A stretch of 64,000 nucleotides of DNA from Caldalkalibacillus uzonensis (GCF_030814135.1 NZ_JAUSUQ010000001.1:493243-557242); one strand, 5' to 3'; positions 1 through 8,744 are shown, numbered from the stretch's first letter. The notes: generated by a model not told the origin, from the sequence alone. Numbers and translations: made by a program.

Positions 1-504
1 AATTGGGGTAGAAAAATGGATGGCGAATGACTTTCCCAAAGCCTTTCCGCCAACGGTTAAAGCCGCAACCAAACTGGTAAAGACCACGCCGACCAGCATA
101 TGGAAGTAAGAATCTTCGGCATATCCCAGTTCATAGACCAGCTGTAAAATGACAATGGCACTGGCTGTTCCGCTGACAATACCACTGATATCACCGATGA
201 CATCGTTGCAAAAACTGGAAAAACGATCCGCATTGCGGCAAATATAGAGCGCTTCTTTAGCCCCTTTAACTTTATTGGAGGCCATGGACTGAAACGGCAC
301 TTCGCTGGCAGCGGTTGCAGCAATGCCAATGGCATCAAAAACAATCCCGATCAAAACGATGACGATGACCACCAGCATACCGATGGCCAAAGGAGCACCG
401 CTTAGGATCAAAGAGGACACAATTGAGAAAATTGCCGCTAACACCAGGGTGATAACGGCAATGGCTGTACTCCAGTTCAGGGCATGCTTCCATGAAAATT
501 TCAT
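1..504 (-). CDS. oapA: OLE-associated membrane protein OapA (3' end cut by window)
   Basis: The reading frame starts at an ATG at 504 behind AGAGGGAAGCG and stays open for 168 codons to the window edge, so the C-terminus is missing. I translated it by hand. It begins MKFSWKHALNWSTAIAVI and has a hydrophobic N-terminal hairpin (about residues 13-60), a charged middle containing SNKVKGAKEALYICRNADRF, and two further hydrophobic stretches (about 108-125 and 135-150). This is the layout of OapA, a membrane protein with weak resemblance to the DUF21/CNNM (CorB-like) magnesium transporter domain. OapA binds OLE RNA and, in Bacillus halodurans, affects magnesium, cold and alcohol tolerance (family knowledge). 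The call rests on the fold pattern plus its position directly downstream of the OLE RNA. A plain DUF21 membrane protein is the alternative. Confidence 0.8.
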   Translation of the reverse strand, partial: MKFSWKHALNWSTAIAVITLVLAAIFSIVSSLILSGAPLAIGMLVVIVIVLIGIVFDAIGIAATAASEVPFQSMASNKVKGAKEALYICRNADRFSSFCNDVIGDISGIVSGTASAIVILQLVYELGYAEDSYFHMLVGVVFTSLVAALTVGGKALGKSFAIHFSTPI

Positions 505-541
505 CGCTTCCCTCTTGTCTTAAAATATTAAGTCCGTCCTA

Positions 542-568
542 ATTATAGTAAATCATAATCTCTGTCAA
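542..568 (-). promoter_or_regulatory. Candidate sigma-A promoter for oapA
   Basis: On the minus strand there is a perfect TTGACA (563-568) and a perfect TATAAT (542-547). The spacer is 15 nt, two shorter than optimal. It lies between the 3' end of the OLE RNA and the oapA start, so oapA may be transcribed both by read-through and on its own. Confidence 0.5.
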
Positions 569-589
569 ACCAAAAAAAACAAAGTTATG

Positions 590-1208
590 TAAAAAACCGG
601 AGGGTGGTCGCATGATAGGTAAACATTACGGCTTAGGTCCAGTAGGTTTTCCCAAGCAGACACCGCCCTGTCGCCAGTGCGGCGGTTTCCCTTTAAGTCC
701 GCTTCAACGCTGTCACCAGACGTTGGACTGGATTACCACTTAGTCCGTACTCTAATCCCCATCATGCGTCGCCGGAGCGAACAGTCTAGGAGATTTCCTC
801 AACAATCCTTAACTTTTTCCTAGCCTCTTTTGCAGTGCAAGTTTCAAATAGCTGGGGTTTTAACCTATTGGCCATATAGGTTAAAACCCTTTAAAGCTAT
901 TATCCCCTTACACCACTCAAGGCAGGCTACGCTGCCATCATAACCGTCCTCAACGGCCTGATAGGCAGGTTTTCCCTAAGCCATACTCGTTTGCGCAATA
1001 AAGCATGGACTTAGGTCTCCGCGGAGGCAGGGTCAACGCCCACATGCCTTTGTGGATCGCCCTACCACCTTAACTCCCAGCATCGACCCCCGACTGGGCG
1101 TCGAAAGCCGACACAAGGAACTTCATCGATGTGCCCTTTGACGGATTTTTAGGCCCGTCTTCAGAAAAAGAGGATTGACTAGAATACTGCACCACCCTCT
1201 TCTAGCGT
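590..1208 (-). ncRNA. ole: OLE RNA (ornate, large, extremophilic RNA)
   Basis: This roughly 615-nt stretch between ispA and oapA has no credible reading frame but is full of paired elements. The ends pair with each other: GAGGGTGGT near 1197-1189 with ACCACCCTC near 608-600 (minus strand reading). A long hairpin with arms GGGTTTTAACCTAT and ATAGGTTAAAACCC sits near 855-890. GC-rich hairpins occur near 675-690 and 1085-1110. Length, location inside an ispA/xseA operon and an adjacent OapA-like gene all match OLE RNA as described in extremophilic Firmicutes. It is known to form a membrane-associated ribonucleoprotein with OapA. The 3' end runs into a T-run (minus-strand GGTTTTTTAC, about 590-599), suggesting termination. 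Exact ends are estimated. Confidence 0.88.
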
Positions 1209-1214
1209 ATAGTG

Positions 1215-1243
1215 ATTATAACACATTATGCTGCTGGGCTCAA
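1215..1243 (-). promoter_or_regulatory. Sigma-A promoter of the OLE RNA
   Basis: On the minus strand TTGAGC (1238-1243) and TATAAT (1215-1220) are separated by exactly 17 nt, just after the ispA stop. Transcription would start near 1207-1208, a few bases before the terminal helix of the OLE RNA. This suggests the RNA is made separately from the upstream operon. Confidence 0.65.
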
Positions 1244-1261
1244 TGTGAATGTAAGGAAAGC

Positions 1262-2149
1262 TTAATATTCCCTGCTCACCATAAAATCTGCCAAAGCCAA
1301 GAGCAGATCTGGTTTCACTCCGGCTGCCTGCACCGCCTGTTTAGCAAGAGCCACGTGTTCACTGAGAGCTTGTTTAGCGCCTTCCAGCCCCAGCAAGGAA
1401 ATATAGGTGCTTTTCTGATTGCCGCGGTCACTGCCCACCTGCTTTCCTAATTTTTGTTCATCCCCTATCTCATCCAATATGTCGTCCTGAATTTGAAAAG
1501 CAAGACCGACTTCCCGGGCATAACGTGTCAGATGAACCAGCTGATCCTCACTGGCTCCGGCCACATAACAGCCCAGACGGACGGCACAAACAAGCAAATC
1601 CCCTGTTTTGTGAGCGTGGATATAAGCCAGCTGATCAAAGGAGAGACGGGCGCCCTCCCCCAGCACATCGGCCGTTTGCCCCCCGACCATGCCTGCCGGA
1701 CCTGCCCTTAGAGCCAGCTCTTTTATCATCATTAACTGTTGTTCGGGCTTAAAGCTTTGAGCGGCATCAGCCAGGACAAAAAAGGCATGGGTTAAAAGGG
1801 CATCACCAGCCAAAATGGCCAGTGCTTCACCGAATACCTTGTGATTCGTCAATTTGCCGCGGCGATAATCATCATCATCCATGGCCGGCAAATCATCATG
1901 AATAAGAGAATAAGTATGTATCATTTCCAGAGCGCAGGCTGCCGGCAGGCCCTGTTCAACTTTTCCGCCGAGGGCATCAATGGTGGCCAGCAAAAAGAGG
2001 GGGCGAATCCGTTTCCCCCCTGCCAGCAAAGAATAGGCCATTGCTTCTTTCAATTGGGCCGGTGCCTCCACCTGCTCAATATAGTGGCGCAAGGCGTCCT
2101 CTACCTGCTGTTTATGCGTATTTAGGAAGTGCTCTAAGTGTTGATTCAC
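1262..2149 (-). CDS. ispA: Farnesyl diphosphate synthase
   Basis: A 295-residue trans-prenyltransferase that condenses isopentenyl diphosphate with dimethylallyl and geranyl diphosphate to make farnesyl diphosphate, the precursor of undecaprenyl lipid, menaquinone and other isoprenoids. Visible hallmarks are GGKRIRP (about 44-50), the first aspartate-rich motif DDLPAMDDDD (85-94) and the second, FQIQDDILD (218-226), whose Asp residues bind the substrate through magnesium. Length matches the family (about 295). The start is a GTG that overlaps the xseB stop as GTGA, so the two are translationally coupled. It is the last protein gene before the OLE RNA, as in other OLE-bearing genomes. Geranylgeranyl synthase is the only realistic alternative. 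Confidence 0.95.
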   Translation of the reverse strand: MNQHLEHFLNTHKQQVEDALRHYIEQVEAPAQLKEAMAYSLLAGGKRIRPLFLLATIDALGGKVEQGLPAACALEMIHTYSLIHDDLPAMDDDDYRRGKLTNHKVFGEALAILAGDALLTHAFFVLADAAQSFKPEQQLMMIKELALRAGPAGMVGGQTADVLGEGARLSFDQLAYIHAHKTGDLLVCAVRLGCYVAGASEDQLVHLTRYAREVGLAFQIQDDILDEIGDEQKLGKQVGSDRGNQKSTYISLLGLEGAKQALSEHVALAKQAVQAAGVKPDLLLALADFMVSREY

Positions 2150-2424
2150 TCACTTTCCTCCTCAATTTGAAACGCTTTTTCCACCAGCTGTCCTTCTTCC
2201 TCCAGCAAGATGTTGACCTGCTGCTCCACTTTTTTCAATTTGTCATGACAGACGTTGGACAAGCGCATCCCTTTTTGAAACAGTTGGATGGCTTGCTCCA
2301 AAGGGACATCACCTGATTCCAGCTGCTCTACAATGGTCTCCAGCTGCCCGATTGCTTCCTCAAAAGATAAGGTTTCTTCTTCTGTTTTCTCTTGCAGTTT
2401 ATCATGTTGCTGTGTATCACTCAT
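2146..2424 (-). CDS. xseB: Exodeoxyribonuclease VII small subunit
   Basis: A 92-residue acidic helical protein carrying the core pattern LSFEEAIGQLETIVEQLESGDVPLEQ (quoted in part: FEEAIGQLETIVEQLE) and LFQKGMRLSNVCHDKL that defines XseB. The small subunit forms a helical hairpin that packs on the large subunit XseA to make the exonuclease VII holoenzyme, a single-strand DNA nuclease acting from both ends in the cytoplasm. The start overlaps the xseA stop by 8 nt and its own stop overlaps the ispA start, so the three genes form one coupled operon. It is slightly longer than the usual 70-85 residues because of polar tails at both ends. Confidence 0.93.
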   Translation of the reverse strand: MSDTQQHDKLQEKTEEETLSFEEAIGQLETIVEQLESGDVPLEQAIQLFQKGMRLSNVCHDKLKKVEQQVNILLEEEGQLVEKAFQIEEESE

Positions 2425-3772
2425 GACGTTCTTCCTCCTTTATTCCCCACACATGACAGTCCAGCTGCCCATCCTGCATGCGGACACGAATCACTTCCCC
2501 AGGCTGAACATCTTTCACTGATTTATACAGTTTGGTCCCTTCATGTCCATAGACAAGGGAGTAGCCTTTGGTCATGATTTTGAGTGGACTTAAAGCATCT
2601 AATTTGGAGATGGAGAGATCCAACCGGGCCCTCCTGACTGACACATAATGCTTCATCACTTTGGTCAAAGCTTCGGTTAAGCGCCGGTTCTCTTTGGTGT
2701 ATTGAAGGATGACCCCTTTGGGATGGGCCTGGCGCAGACGGTGGTGTAGAGCAGTCAGGTCTTGCCGCTTGTCCTCAATATAGCGGTGCATATATTTGTG
2801 TAAACGGTCAATGGTCTGGTCCAGTTCTTGCTCCTTTTGCCTGAGCAGAGTCTTGGGATATTTAAAGGCATAACTTTGGCGCAGCCTGCTAAGCCGCTTC
2901 TGTTCATCATTTAGCTGTCTGCCAATCTGATTGACCAACCGTCTTTTCAACTGCCGGATATTTTCTTCCAACTCCGCTAACTTAGGCGCTGCCAGTTCAG
3001 CCGCAGCAGTAGGTGTCGGGGCACGTAAATCGGCTACAAAATCAGCGATGGTAAAATCCGTTTCGTGACCCACAGCGGAAATAATGGGAATGGTCGCCTC
3101 ATAGATCGCACGAGCGACCACCTCCTCGTTAAAGGCCCATAATTCCTCGATTGATCCCCCGCCCCTCCCCACAATGAGCACATCCAAAGGATAGCGGTGG
3201 GCCAGGCGGATGGCCCGGGCCACACTGGTTGCCGCTTGTTCTCCCTGTACCTGGACTGGAATCAGCAAGACATGGGCGATGGGAAAGCGGCGCCTGATGG
3301 TGGTTAGAATATCCCGGATGGCAGCGCCGGTCGGGGAGGTAATCACCCCAATTGTTTGGGGCACCTTGGGAATCGCTCTTTTCTTGTTCGGGTCAAACCA
3401 GCCTTTTAAGCGCAGACGCTCTTTTAGCTCTTCATAGGCCTGATAAAGGGCGCCAATACCATCCGGTTGCATCTCTTTGACATATAATTGATATTGTCCG
3501 TCCCGTTCATAGATATTGACTTCTCCCCGGACCAATACTTTTAGGCCATTCATCGGTTTAAACTTTAACCAGCGGTTATGGCTCTGAAACATTACTGCAC
3601 GGATCTTAGCCGCTTCATCCTTCAGTGTAAAGTACATGTGGCCGCGGCTGTGGTGGGTAAAGTTAGAGATTTCTCCCCTGACCCAGATATTGCGCCATGA
3701 TTCGTTCTGCTCAAAACAGCGCTTAATATCCCGTGTCAGTTCTTTGACTGTGATAATCGATTGTACAGCCAA
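2417..3772 (-). CDS. xseA: Exodeoxyribonuclease VII large subunit
   Basis: A 451-residue catalytic subunit of exonuclease VII. The N-terminal OB fold (about 5-100) contains IWVRGEISNFTHHSRGHMYF, typical of the DNA-binding module. The nuclease domain (about 115-330) shows GVITSPTGAAIRDI, VGRGGGSIEELWAFN and AVGHETDFTIADFVADLRAPTP, where the GHE-D motif is catalytic. A long coiled coil follows. The likely start is a TTG at 3772 behind GGAGGAAGGCATT. An in-frame TTG five codons upstream lies inside that ribosome binding site and is less likely. It is the first gene of the xseA-xseB-ispA unit, 68 bases after folD. Confidence 0.95.
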   Translation of the reverse strand: MAVQSIITVKELTRDIKRCFEQNESWRNIWVRGEISNFTHHSRGHMYFTLKDEAAKIRAVMFQSHNRWLKFKPMNGLKVLVRGEVNIYERDGQYQLYVKEMQPDGIGALYQAYEELKERLRLKGWFDPNKKRAIPKVPQTIGVITSPTGAAIRDILTTIRRRFPIAHVLLIPVQVQGEQAATSVARAIRLAHRYPLDVLIVGRGGGSIEELWAFNEEVVARAIYEATIPIISAVGHETDFTIADFVADLRAPTPTAAAELAAPKLAELEENIRQLKRRLVNQIGRQLNDEQKRLSRLRQSYAFKYPKTLLRQKEQELDQTIDRLHKYMHRYIEDKRQDLTALHHRLRQAHPKGVILQYTKENRRLTEALTKVMKHYVSVRRARLDLSISKLDALSPLKIMTKGYSLVYGHEGTKLYKSVKDVQPGEVIRVRMQDGQLDCHVWGIKEEERHE

Positions 3773-3840
3773 AATGCCTTCCTCCAATAATTAATTCATT
3801 TTTTGATTCACTGTCACTGTCGGGGCAATGAAAGGCCGTA

Positions 3841-4704
3841 TCAGTTCATTTGTAGCCGGGCTGCCAGCTTGGCCGCTTCAACGGTATTAAATAAAAGCAT
3901 GGTAATGGTCATCGGACCTACACCTCCAGGAACGGGAGTGAGATAACGGGCTATATCCTTTACTTCCTCAAAACGGACATCACCGACCAATTTACCTGCT
4001 TCTGTCCGGTTGACCCCCACATCGATGACAATCGCCCCTTCAGCCACATGTTCCCGGCCAATTAATTGCGGAGAGCCGCAGGCCACCACCAAAATATCAG
4101 CCTGATTGGTAATGCGGGACAAGTCCCTGGTTCTAGAGTGACAGATCGTCACTGTGGCATGTTCCCTTAAGCATAACATCGCCATCGGTTTACCGACAAT
4201 GTTGCTGCGCCCGATGACAACCACGTGTTTGCCTGCCAGCGTTTCACCGGTAGATTCAATCATCTTGATAATGCCATGCGGGGTACAAGGAATAAACCCC
4301 TTATCTCCAATCATCAAGTTGCCCACGTTAACCGGGTGAAAACCATCTACATCTTTTTCAGGAGCGATGGTATTAATCACCGCTTTTTCAGAGATATGAG
4401 GCGGCAAGGGAAGCTGAACTAAAATGCCGTGTATCTCCTCTTGTTGATTTAAATCTTCAATATGTCTAAGCAGCTCCTTTTCCGTCGTCTCTTCCGGAAG
4501 CCACAGGATATCGGAGTAAATGCCGATCTCCTGGCATGCTTTGGCTTTGGCTTTGACATAGGAAACCGAGGCGGGGTTTTGACCGACGATAATGACCGCC
4601 AGCCCCGGTGTCACTCCCTTCTCTTTCAGCCCGTTGATTTCCCTCTTTAATTCTTGGCGTAAGGTTTGGGCCAATGCCCTGCCATCGATAATGGTTGCAG
4701 TCAT
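3841..4704 (-). CDS. folD: Bifunctional methylenetetrahydrofolate dehydrogenase/cyclohydrolase
   Basis: A 287-residue FolD that interconverts 5,10-methylene- and 10-formyl-tetrahydrofolate in two steps, supplying one-carbon units for purines and formyl-Met. The catalytic lysine signature YVKAKAKACQEIGI is at about 50-63. HGILVQLPLP, ATIEPEKDVDGFHP-type sequence (here APEKDVDGFHPVN) and the NADP-binding GRSNIVGKPMA follow. The C-terminal signature PVPGGVGPMT is intact. Length matches the family (about 284). The start is an ATG behind GAGGGGGAAACAGTA. The gene order folD-xseA is conserved in Bacillus. Confidence 0.96.
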   Translation of the reverse strand: MTATIIDGRALAQTLRQELKREINGLKEKGVTPGLAVIIVGQNPASVSYVKAKAKACQEIGIYSDILWLPEETTEKELLRHIEDLNQQEEIHGILVQLPLPPHISEKAVINTIAPEKDVDGFHPVNVGNLMIGDKGFIPCTPHGIIKMIESTGETLAGKHVVVIGRSNIVGKPMAMLCLREHATVTICHSRTRDLSRITNQADILVVACGSPQLIGREHVAEGAIVIDVGVNRTEAGKLVGDVRFEEVKDIARYLTPVPGGVGPMTITMLLFNTVEAAKLAARLQMN

Positions 4705-4799
4705 TACTGTTTCCCCCTCTGTGCGCTGTTAACAACAGTGTACCGTGAAAGGAGGGAGAAGTAAATACCGAACATTAAGTCTATATGTTTTCCAAATGT

Positions 4800-5780
4800 T
4801 CACTTTTTGCTATGTAAATTCTGCAGCGCCAAACATGCCACCCCAAAGGCATTATCGGTTGAATACTTAGGCGGGGCAAAATAGAGCTGGCCACCCACGG
4901 CCCGGTGCTCCAGTTTATCCTTCAGTCTCTTACGCAGATAACGATTGGCTGCCACACCACCCACAATCAGAATGTGTCTGCACTCAAACGTTTGCATCGC
5001 GTAGCGCAAGGCTTTTTCTAAGGTTTTGACCAGAGTGTGTTCCACAGCCCGGGCAATTTGGCCCGGCTGGTAACGGTTCTCTTCGATTAATCTCAGTGCT
5101 TTTGTGGCCGGTCCGGAAAAGCTGAACATCCCCTCTTTGACATATGAAGGGATCGTGGGAAAATCACGGTCATTCTCTCCTGACTGTTCCCACTCCTGGG
5201 CTAATTTTTCCAGATGGGGACCGCTGGGGAAAGGCAAGCCCAGTTTCACACCGACCCGGTCCACAAACTGACCGGCATGCAAGTCTAATGTTGCCCCGGC
5301 ACGTTTAATATGGTAGCCGTTTGTTGTCCGTTCACAATACAAAATTTCGCTGGTGCCTCCTGAAAAATGTACAGCCAAAAAGGGGGACGGAATCCGCACT
5401 CCAAGGGAAAATTCCCCGGCGGCAATATGTCCTTCCTGGTGGGTGGTTTTAAACAGGGGGACAGACAGGAAGTAAGCGATTGTTTCGGCCAGCACTTCCC
5501 CCGGCTTGAAAACAGGCATATATGAGCCTTCCACCGGTCTTGGGGCTGTGCTGACCCCGACAGCTCTGATCTTCCTCTTCTCTTCCGGGCCGAGACCTAA
5601 ATTTTTCAACAGAGAGGGCCATTGTTTAAGATGTTCGAAGACCGCCTGGGATTGCTTAAGTCCAAGCTCCCCTTTTTTTACCGGCAGTAATGGGTTTTGT
5701 TCAGCCACAATCCGGTAGCCGTCGTCAACCATACACACAGAGGTGCGGTAATTGCTTGTATCAATACCCAAAACTGCCAC
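4800..5780 (-). CDS. TsaD/Kae1-like paralogue (ASKHA superfamily)
   Basis: A 326-residue protein of the TsaD/Kae1/Qri7 ATPase family. It opens with LGIDTSNYRTS (phosphate-1 type motif), has the metal-ligand pattern HQEGH (114-118) and GGTSEILY (141-148), and ends with the adenosine-type motif VGGVAANRYLRKRL. True TsaD usually has GGH where this protein has GGT, and it is a little shorter than usual TsaD (about 335-345), so I read it as a paralogue rather than the tRNA threonylcarbamoyl transferase itself. Its substrate is unknown to me. The GTG start follows the nusB stop directly, with AAGGAGCAGAATAA as ribosome binding site, so it is translationally linked to nusB. B. subtilis has no gene at this position. 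Confidence 0.85.
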   Translation of the reverse strand: MAVLGIDTSNYRTSVCMVDDGYRIVAEQNPLLPVKKGELGLKQSQAVFEHLKQWPSLLKNLGLGPEEKRKIRAVGVSTAPRPVEGSYMPVFKPGEVLAETIAYFLSVPLFKTTHQEGHIAAGEFSLGVRIPSPFLAVHFSGGTSEILYCERTTNGYHIKRAGATLDLHAGQFVDRVGVKLGLPFPSGPHLEKLAQEWEQSGENDRDFPTIPSYVKEGMFSFSGPATKALRLIEENRYQPGQIARAVEHTLVKTLEKALRYAMQTFECRHILIVGGVAANRYLRKRLKDKLEHRAVGGQLYFAPPKYSTDNAFGVACLALQNLHSKK

Positions 5781-6173
5781 TTATTCTGCTCCTTGCTGGA
5801 CGATTTTGGCCAGTACACCATTGATAAATTTACCGTTTTTTTCTGTTCCAAACGCTTTGCCCAATTCGACGGCTTCATTGATCACCACTGCCGGCGGGGT
5901 TTCTTGAAGATAATTCAGCTCATACACGGCCAGGCGCAAAATGGCATGATCAACGCGGGAAAGCCGCTCCAAGCTCCAGTGAGTTAAAGCCTGTTCGATC
6001 AAGCGGTCAATCTCGTTCACATGCTCCACAACGCCGGAGACCAGACGCTCCAGGAAGGGATCCGGTTCCCTGCTACCCACAACATTGCCTAAAGCTTGGC
6101 GCCAGTCATGTTTGGCTATATCCACTTGGTATAATGTTTGCACAGCCATTTTTCTTGTTTCTCTGCGTTTCAT
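5781..6173 (-). CDS. nusB: Transcription antitermination factor NusB
   Basis: A 130-residue all-helical RNA-binding protein that joins NusA, NusE (S10) and NusG at boxA sites to prevent premature termination of rRNA operons. The N-terminal RRETRKMAVQTLYQVD and the C-terminal PAVVINEAVELGKAFGTEKNGKFINGVL are the two conserved blocks (each quoted in part here: RETRKMAVQTLYQ; VINEAVELGKAFGTE; KFINGVL). The ATG at 6173 with GAAGGAGAAAGTAAACCC was chosen over an ATT-rich 11-codon extension, giving the standard family length. It sits in a run shared with yqhY and the acc genes, as in B. subtilis. Confidence 0.95.
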   Translation of the reverse strand: MKRRETRKMAVQTLYQVDIAKHDWRQALGNVVGSREPDPFLERLVSGVVEHVNEIDRLIEQALTHWSLERLSRVDHAILRLAVYELNYLQETPPAVVINEAVELGKAFGTEKNGKFINGVLAKIVQQGAE

Positions 6174-6269
6174 GGGTTTACTTTCTCCTTCTTCTCGGTT
6201 AATCAAAATGGAAAAAGAGCCACCAGAGAAAGGTGGTCTCTTAATACAGTCTGACCCTTTCAGTTTTCC

Positions 6270-6668
6270 CTATTTTTCTTCCCTGTTTAACTTCACTGGC
6301 TGGGAGACTTGGACACCGACAACATGTACGTTTACTTCTACAACCTCAAGCCCGGTCATATCCTCAATCCCGTTTTTTACACGGTGCTGTACCTGTCTGG
6401 CCACATCGGGAATATGCTCCCCATACTGGACAACAATGGAGACATCAACCACAGTGTGATGTTCTCCAAGGTGGACTTTAACGCCTTTGCTTAAATTTTT
6501 ACGTCCCAGTTTTTCCACCAATTCACCCACAAAACCGCCGTTCATATAGGCCACACCATCCACTTCACTAGCCGCAATGCCGGCGATCACCTGAATCACT
6601 TCGGGCGCAATCTCCACCCGTCCCATATCATAAGACTGTTCAAGATGGGATAACGAAGTTTCCATCAT
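6270..6668 (-). CDS. yqhY: Asp23/Gls24 family envelope-stress protein YqhY
   Basis: A 132-residue Asp23/Gls24-domain protein. Conserved features are GRVEIAPEVIQVIAGIAASEVDG near the start (in part: IAPEVIQVIAGIAASEV), VDVSIVVQYGEHIPDVARQVQ in the middle and the terminal beta strand TGLEVVEVNVHVVGV. In B. subtilis the homologue lies in the same place beside accBC, and loss of it disturbs control of acetyl-CoA carboxylase and fatty-acid synthesis (family knowledge). Here it lies 45 bases downstream of accC, supporting the same link. The ATG start follows AAGGAGGTGTTAG. It is a soluble protein without a membrane segment. Confidence 0.92.
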   Translation of the reverse strand: MMETSLSHLEQSYDMGRVEIAPEVIQVIAGIAASEVDGVAYMNGGFVGELVEKLGRKNLSKGVKVHLGEHHTVVDVSIVVQYGEHIPDVARQVQHRVKNGIEDMTGLEVVEVNVHVVGVQVSQPVKLNREEK

Positions 6669-6712
6669 CTAACACCTCCTTCTTTGGCCTTCCCGGCACA
6701 GCCTGATGTTGT

Positions 6713-8065
6713 TTAGTCTTTCTTCGTTAAATCGTACGTCTCGAGGAACTTGGTGTTAAAGTGGCCACTCATAAACGCCTCATGGCGGAGTACCCGTTGA
6801 TGAAAGGGAATAGTGGTGTCAATGCCTTCGATCACAAATTCATCCAGGGCTCGTCTCATGCGGGCAATGGCTTCATCTCTCGTTTTTCCCCATACGATCA
6901 GCTTGGCAATCATGGAATCATAGTGGGGCGGGATAAAGTAGCCTGGATAAGCGGCACTGTCCACGCGCACGCCCAGCCCGCCCGGGGGCAGGTACATGTT
7001 AATTTGCCCGGGAGACGGCATAAAGTTGCGCTCCGGGTTTTCAGCGTTGATCCGGCACTCAATGGCCCAGCCGTTAAAAGTGACGTCTTCCTGTGTGAAA
7101 GACAATGGCTCACCTGCAGCCACCATGATTTGCTCTTTGATCAGATCAACCCCGGTAATTAATTCAGTAACAGGATGTTCGACCTGAATGCGGGTATTCA
7201 TTTCCATAAAATAATAATTTCCGTCTTTATCATAAATAAATTCAATGGTTCCTGCGCCGGTGTAATTGACCGCTTTGGCTGCCTTGACGGCCGCTTCTCC
7301 CATCTCTTGGCGTTTTTCTGGTGTCAATGCCGGGGATGGCGCTTCTTCTATCAGCTTTTGCAAGCGGCGCTGGATGGTGCAGTCACGCTCTCCCAGATGA
7401 ACGACATGGCCATATTTATCTGCCATGACCTGAATTTCAACATGGCGAAAGTCATCAATATATTTTTCAATATACAATCCGGGATTGCCAAAAGCGGTGG
7501 CCGCTTCCTGCTGGGTAATGCGGATGCCTTTCAAGAGTTCTTCCCGGTTACGGGCAACTCTGATGCCTTTGCCCCCGCCTCCCGCCGTCGCTTTGATAAT
7601 AACAGGATAACCAATTTCTTCGGCAATGTGTACAGCTTCCTCCGCATCTTCAATCAACCCTTCAGATCCCGGCACAATGGGAACCCCTGCAGCGGCCATG
7701 GTCCGCCGGGCCACATCCTTTGCTCCCATCTTCTGTATGGCGTCCGGGCGGGGACCAATAAAGGTGATGTTACATTCAGCACATAATTCGGCAAAATCGG
7801 CGTTTTCAGCCAAAAAGCCGTATCCTGGATGTATCGCATCTACTTCTGTCAGTGTGGCCACACTCATCAAATTGGTCAAGTTGAGATAGCTGTCTTTGGA
7901 AGGGGTGGGCCCGATACAATAGGCTTCGTCCGCTAACTTAACATGCAAGCTGTCCCGGTCTGCTTCGGAATAAACAGCAACGGTATGAATGCCTAGCTCC
8001 CGACAGGCTCGGATAACCCGTACAGCGATTTCACCGCGGTTGGCAATCAGCACTTTCTGAAACAT
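6713..8065 (-). CDS. accC: Acetyl-CoA carboxylase, biotin carboxylase subunit
   Basis: A 450-residue ATP-grasp enzyme that carboxylates biotin on AccB using bicarbonate and ATP, the first half of malonyl-CoA formation. It begins [20 protein letters not shown], has the glycine-rich ATP loop [11 protein letters not shown], the active-site block [15 protein letters not shown], and the metal- and biotin-binding [16 protein letters not shown]. The ATG at 8065 with AAAGGAGAAGTGGTT fixes the start. Twenty-one extra upstream codons of the open frame overlap accB and are not part of the protein. It follows accB by 22 bases, the standard accBC operon. Confidence 0.97.
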   Translation of the reverse strand: MFQKVLIANRGEIAVRVIRACRELGIHTVAVYSEADRDSLHVKLADEAYCIGPTPSKDSYLNLTNLMSVATLTEVDAIHPGYGFLAENADFAELCAECNITFIGPRPDAIQKMGAKDVARRTMAAAGVPIVPGSEGLIEDAEEAVHIAEEIGYPVIIKATAGGGGKGIRVARNREELLKGIRITQQEAATAFGNPGLYIEKYIDDFRHVEIQVMADKYGHVVHLGERDCTIQRRLQKLIEEAPSPALTPEKRQEMGEAAVKAAKAVNYTGAGTIEFIYDKDGNYYFMEMNTRIQVEHPVTELITGVDLIKEQIMVAAGEPLSFTQEDVTFNGWAIECRINAENPERNFMPSPGQINMYLPPGGLGVRVDSAAYPGYFIPPHYDSMIAKLIVWGKTRDEAIARMRRALDEFVIEGIDTTIPFHQRVLRHEAFMSGHFNTKFLETYDLTKKD

Positions 8066-8087
8066 AACCACTTCTCCTTTGATCTGG

Positions 8088-8603
8088 TTACTCAGGCTTA
8101 ACCAGGAATAAGGGCTGTCCGTATTCAACCAGTTGGCCGTTTTCTACAAGAACTTCAACAATTTCTCCTCTGACTTCAGCTTCAATTTCATTCATTAATT
8201 TCATCGCTTCCACGATACAAACTACGGTTGTTTCCGTGACCTTGTCCCCTTCTTTGACATAGGGATCGGCATCAGGTGCCGGGGCGCGATAGAAGGTCCC
8301 CACCATGGGTGAGACAATCTTATGTAAACCAGTCGTATCCTTTTCCTCCTTCTCTGCTGTTGCCGGCGGGGCTGGCTCGGTCTGAGCAGGGGCAGCACTG
8401 ACAGTTTCCTCCTTCACCTGCACAGGCTCAGCTGGCTTATGTTGCTCCTCTGGCGGTGTGACACTGACAACTTGCCCACCCCGTTGTTGCTCATCTTTTA
8501 TAATGGAAACTTTCAAACCTTCAAATTCATACTCAAACTTCGTAATTTTAGATTGATCAACCAGCTTGATCAGCTCACGGATCTCATGCATTTTTAGCAT
8601 CAT
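8088..8603 (-). CDS. accB: Biotin carboxyl carrier protein of acetyl-CoA carboxylase
   Basis: A 171-residue carrier protein. The N-terminal domain (about 1-45) is followed by a Pro/Ala/Glu-rich flexible linker (about 55-95) and a C-terminal lipoyl-type domain. That domain begins [23 protein letters not shown] (in part: [13 protein letters not shown]) and contains the biotinylation site [12 protein letters not shown], whose lysine carries biotin. It shuttles carboxybiotin between AccC and the carboxyltransferase AccAD. The chosen start is ATG 8603 behind GAGGGAGTGAAT. The next codon is also ATG, so 8600 is possible. It is the promoter-proximal gene of the accBC pair. Confidence 0.95.
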   Translation of the reverse strand: MMLKMHEIRELIKLVDQSKITKFEYEFEGLKVSIIKDEQQRGGQVVSVTPPEEQHKPAEPVQVKEETVSAAPAQTEPAPPATAEKEEKDTTGLHKIVSPMVGTFYRAPAPDADPYVKEGDKVTETTVVCIVEAMKLMNEIEAEVRGEIVEVLVENGQLVEYGQPLFLVKPE

Positions 8604-8661
8604 ATTCACTCCCTCATCATCTGAACGGATATAGCTCATCTCATTATACCATATCTGTATT

Positions 8662-8709
8662 AAAAATAAATGACCTTGCCTTAAGATCAGGTCTTAGGCG
8701 CAAGGTCAT
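8662..8709 (-). terminator. Terminator of the spoIIIA operon
   Basis: On the minus strand TGACCTTGC (8708-8700) pairs with GCAAGGTCA (8679-8671), followed by TTTATTTTTAA. It lies right after spoIIIAH and before accB, separating sporulation from fatty-acid genes. Confidence 0.75.
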
Positions 8710-8744
8710 AAAACGGAAGAATTGTAATGATATAAAAGGTTGAT

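Noticed and set aside
57..344. Open frame on the minus strand inside oapA
   Set aside because: It is another reading frame of the oapA gene. The oapA frame from 504 has a ribosome binding site, hydrophobic helices and runs through the whole interval.
590..1208. RNase P RNA, tmRNA, group II intron or 6S RNA instead of OLE
   Set aside because: None of their hallmark sequences are present, and the gene context (ispA before, OapA after) and length fit OLE.
7175..7786. 203-aa plus-strand open frame
   Set aside because: It is antisense to accC, whose protein is fully conserved. No ribosome binding site and unusual composition.
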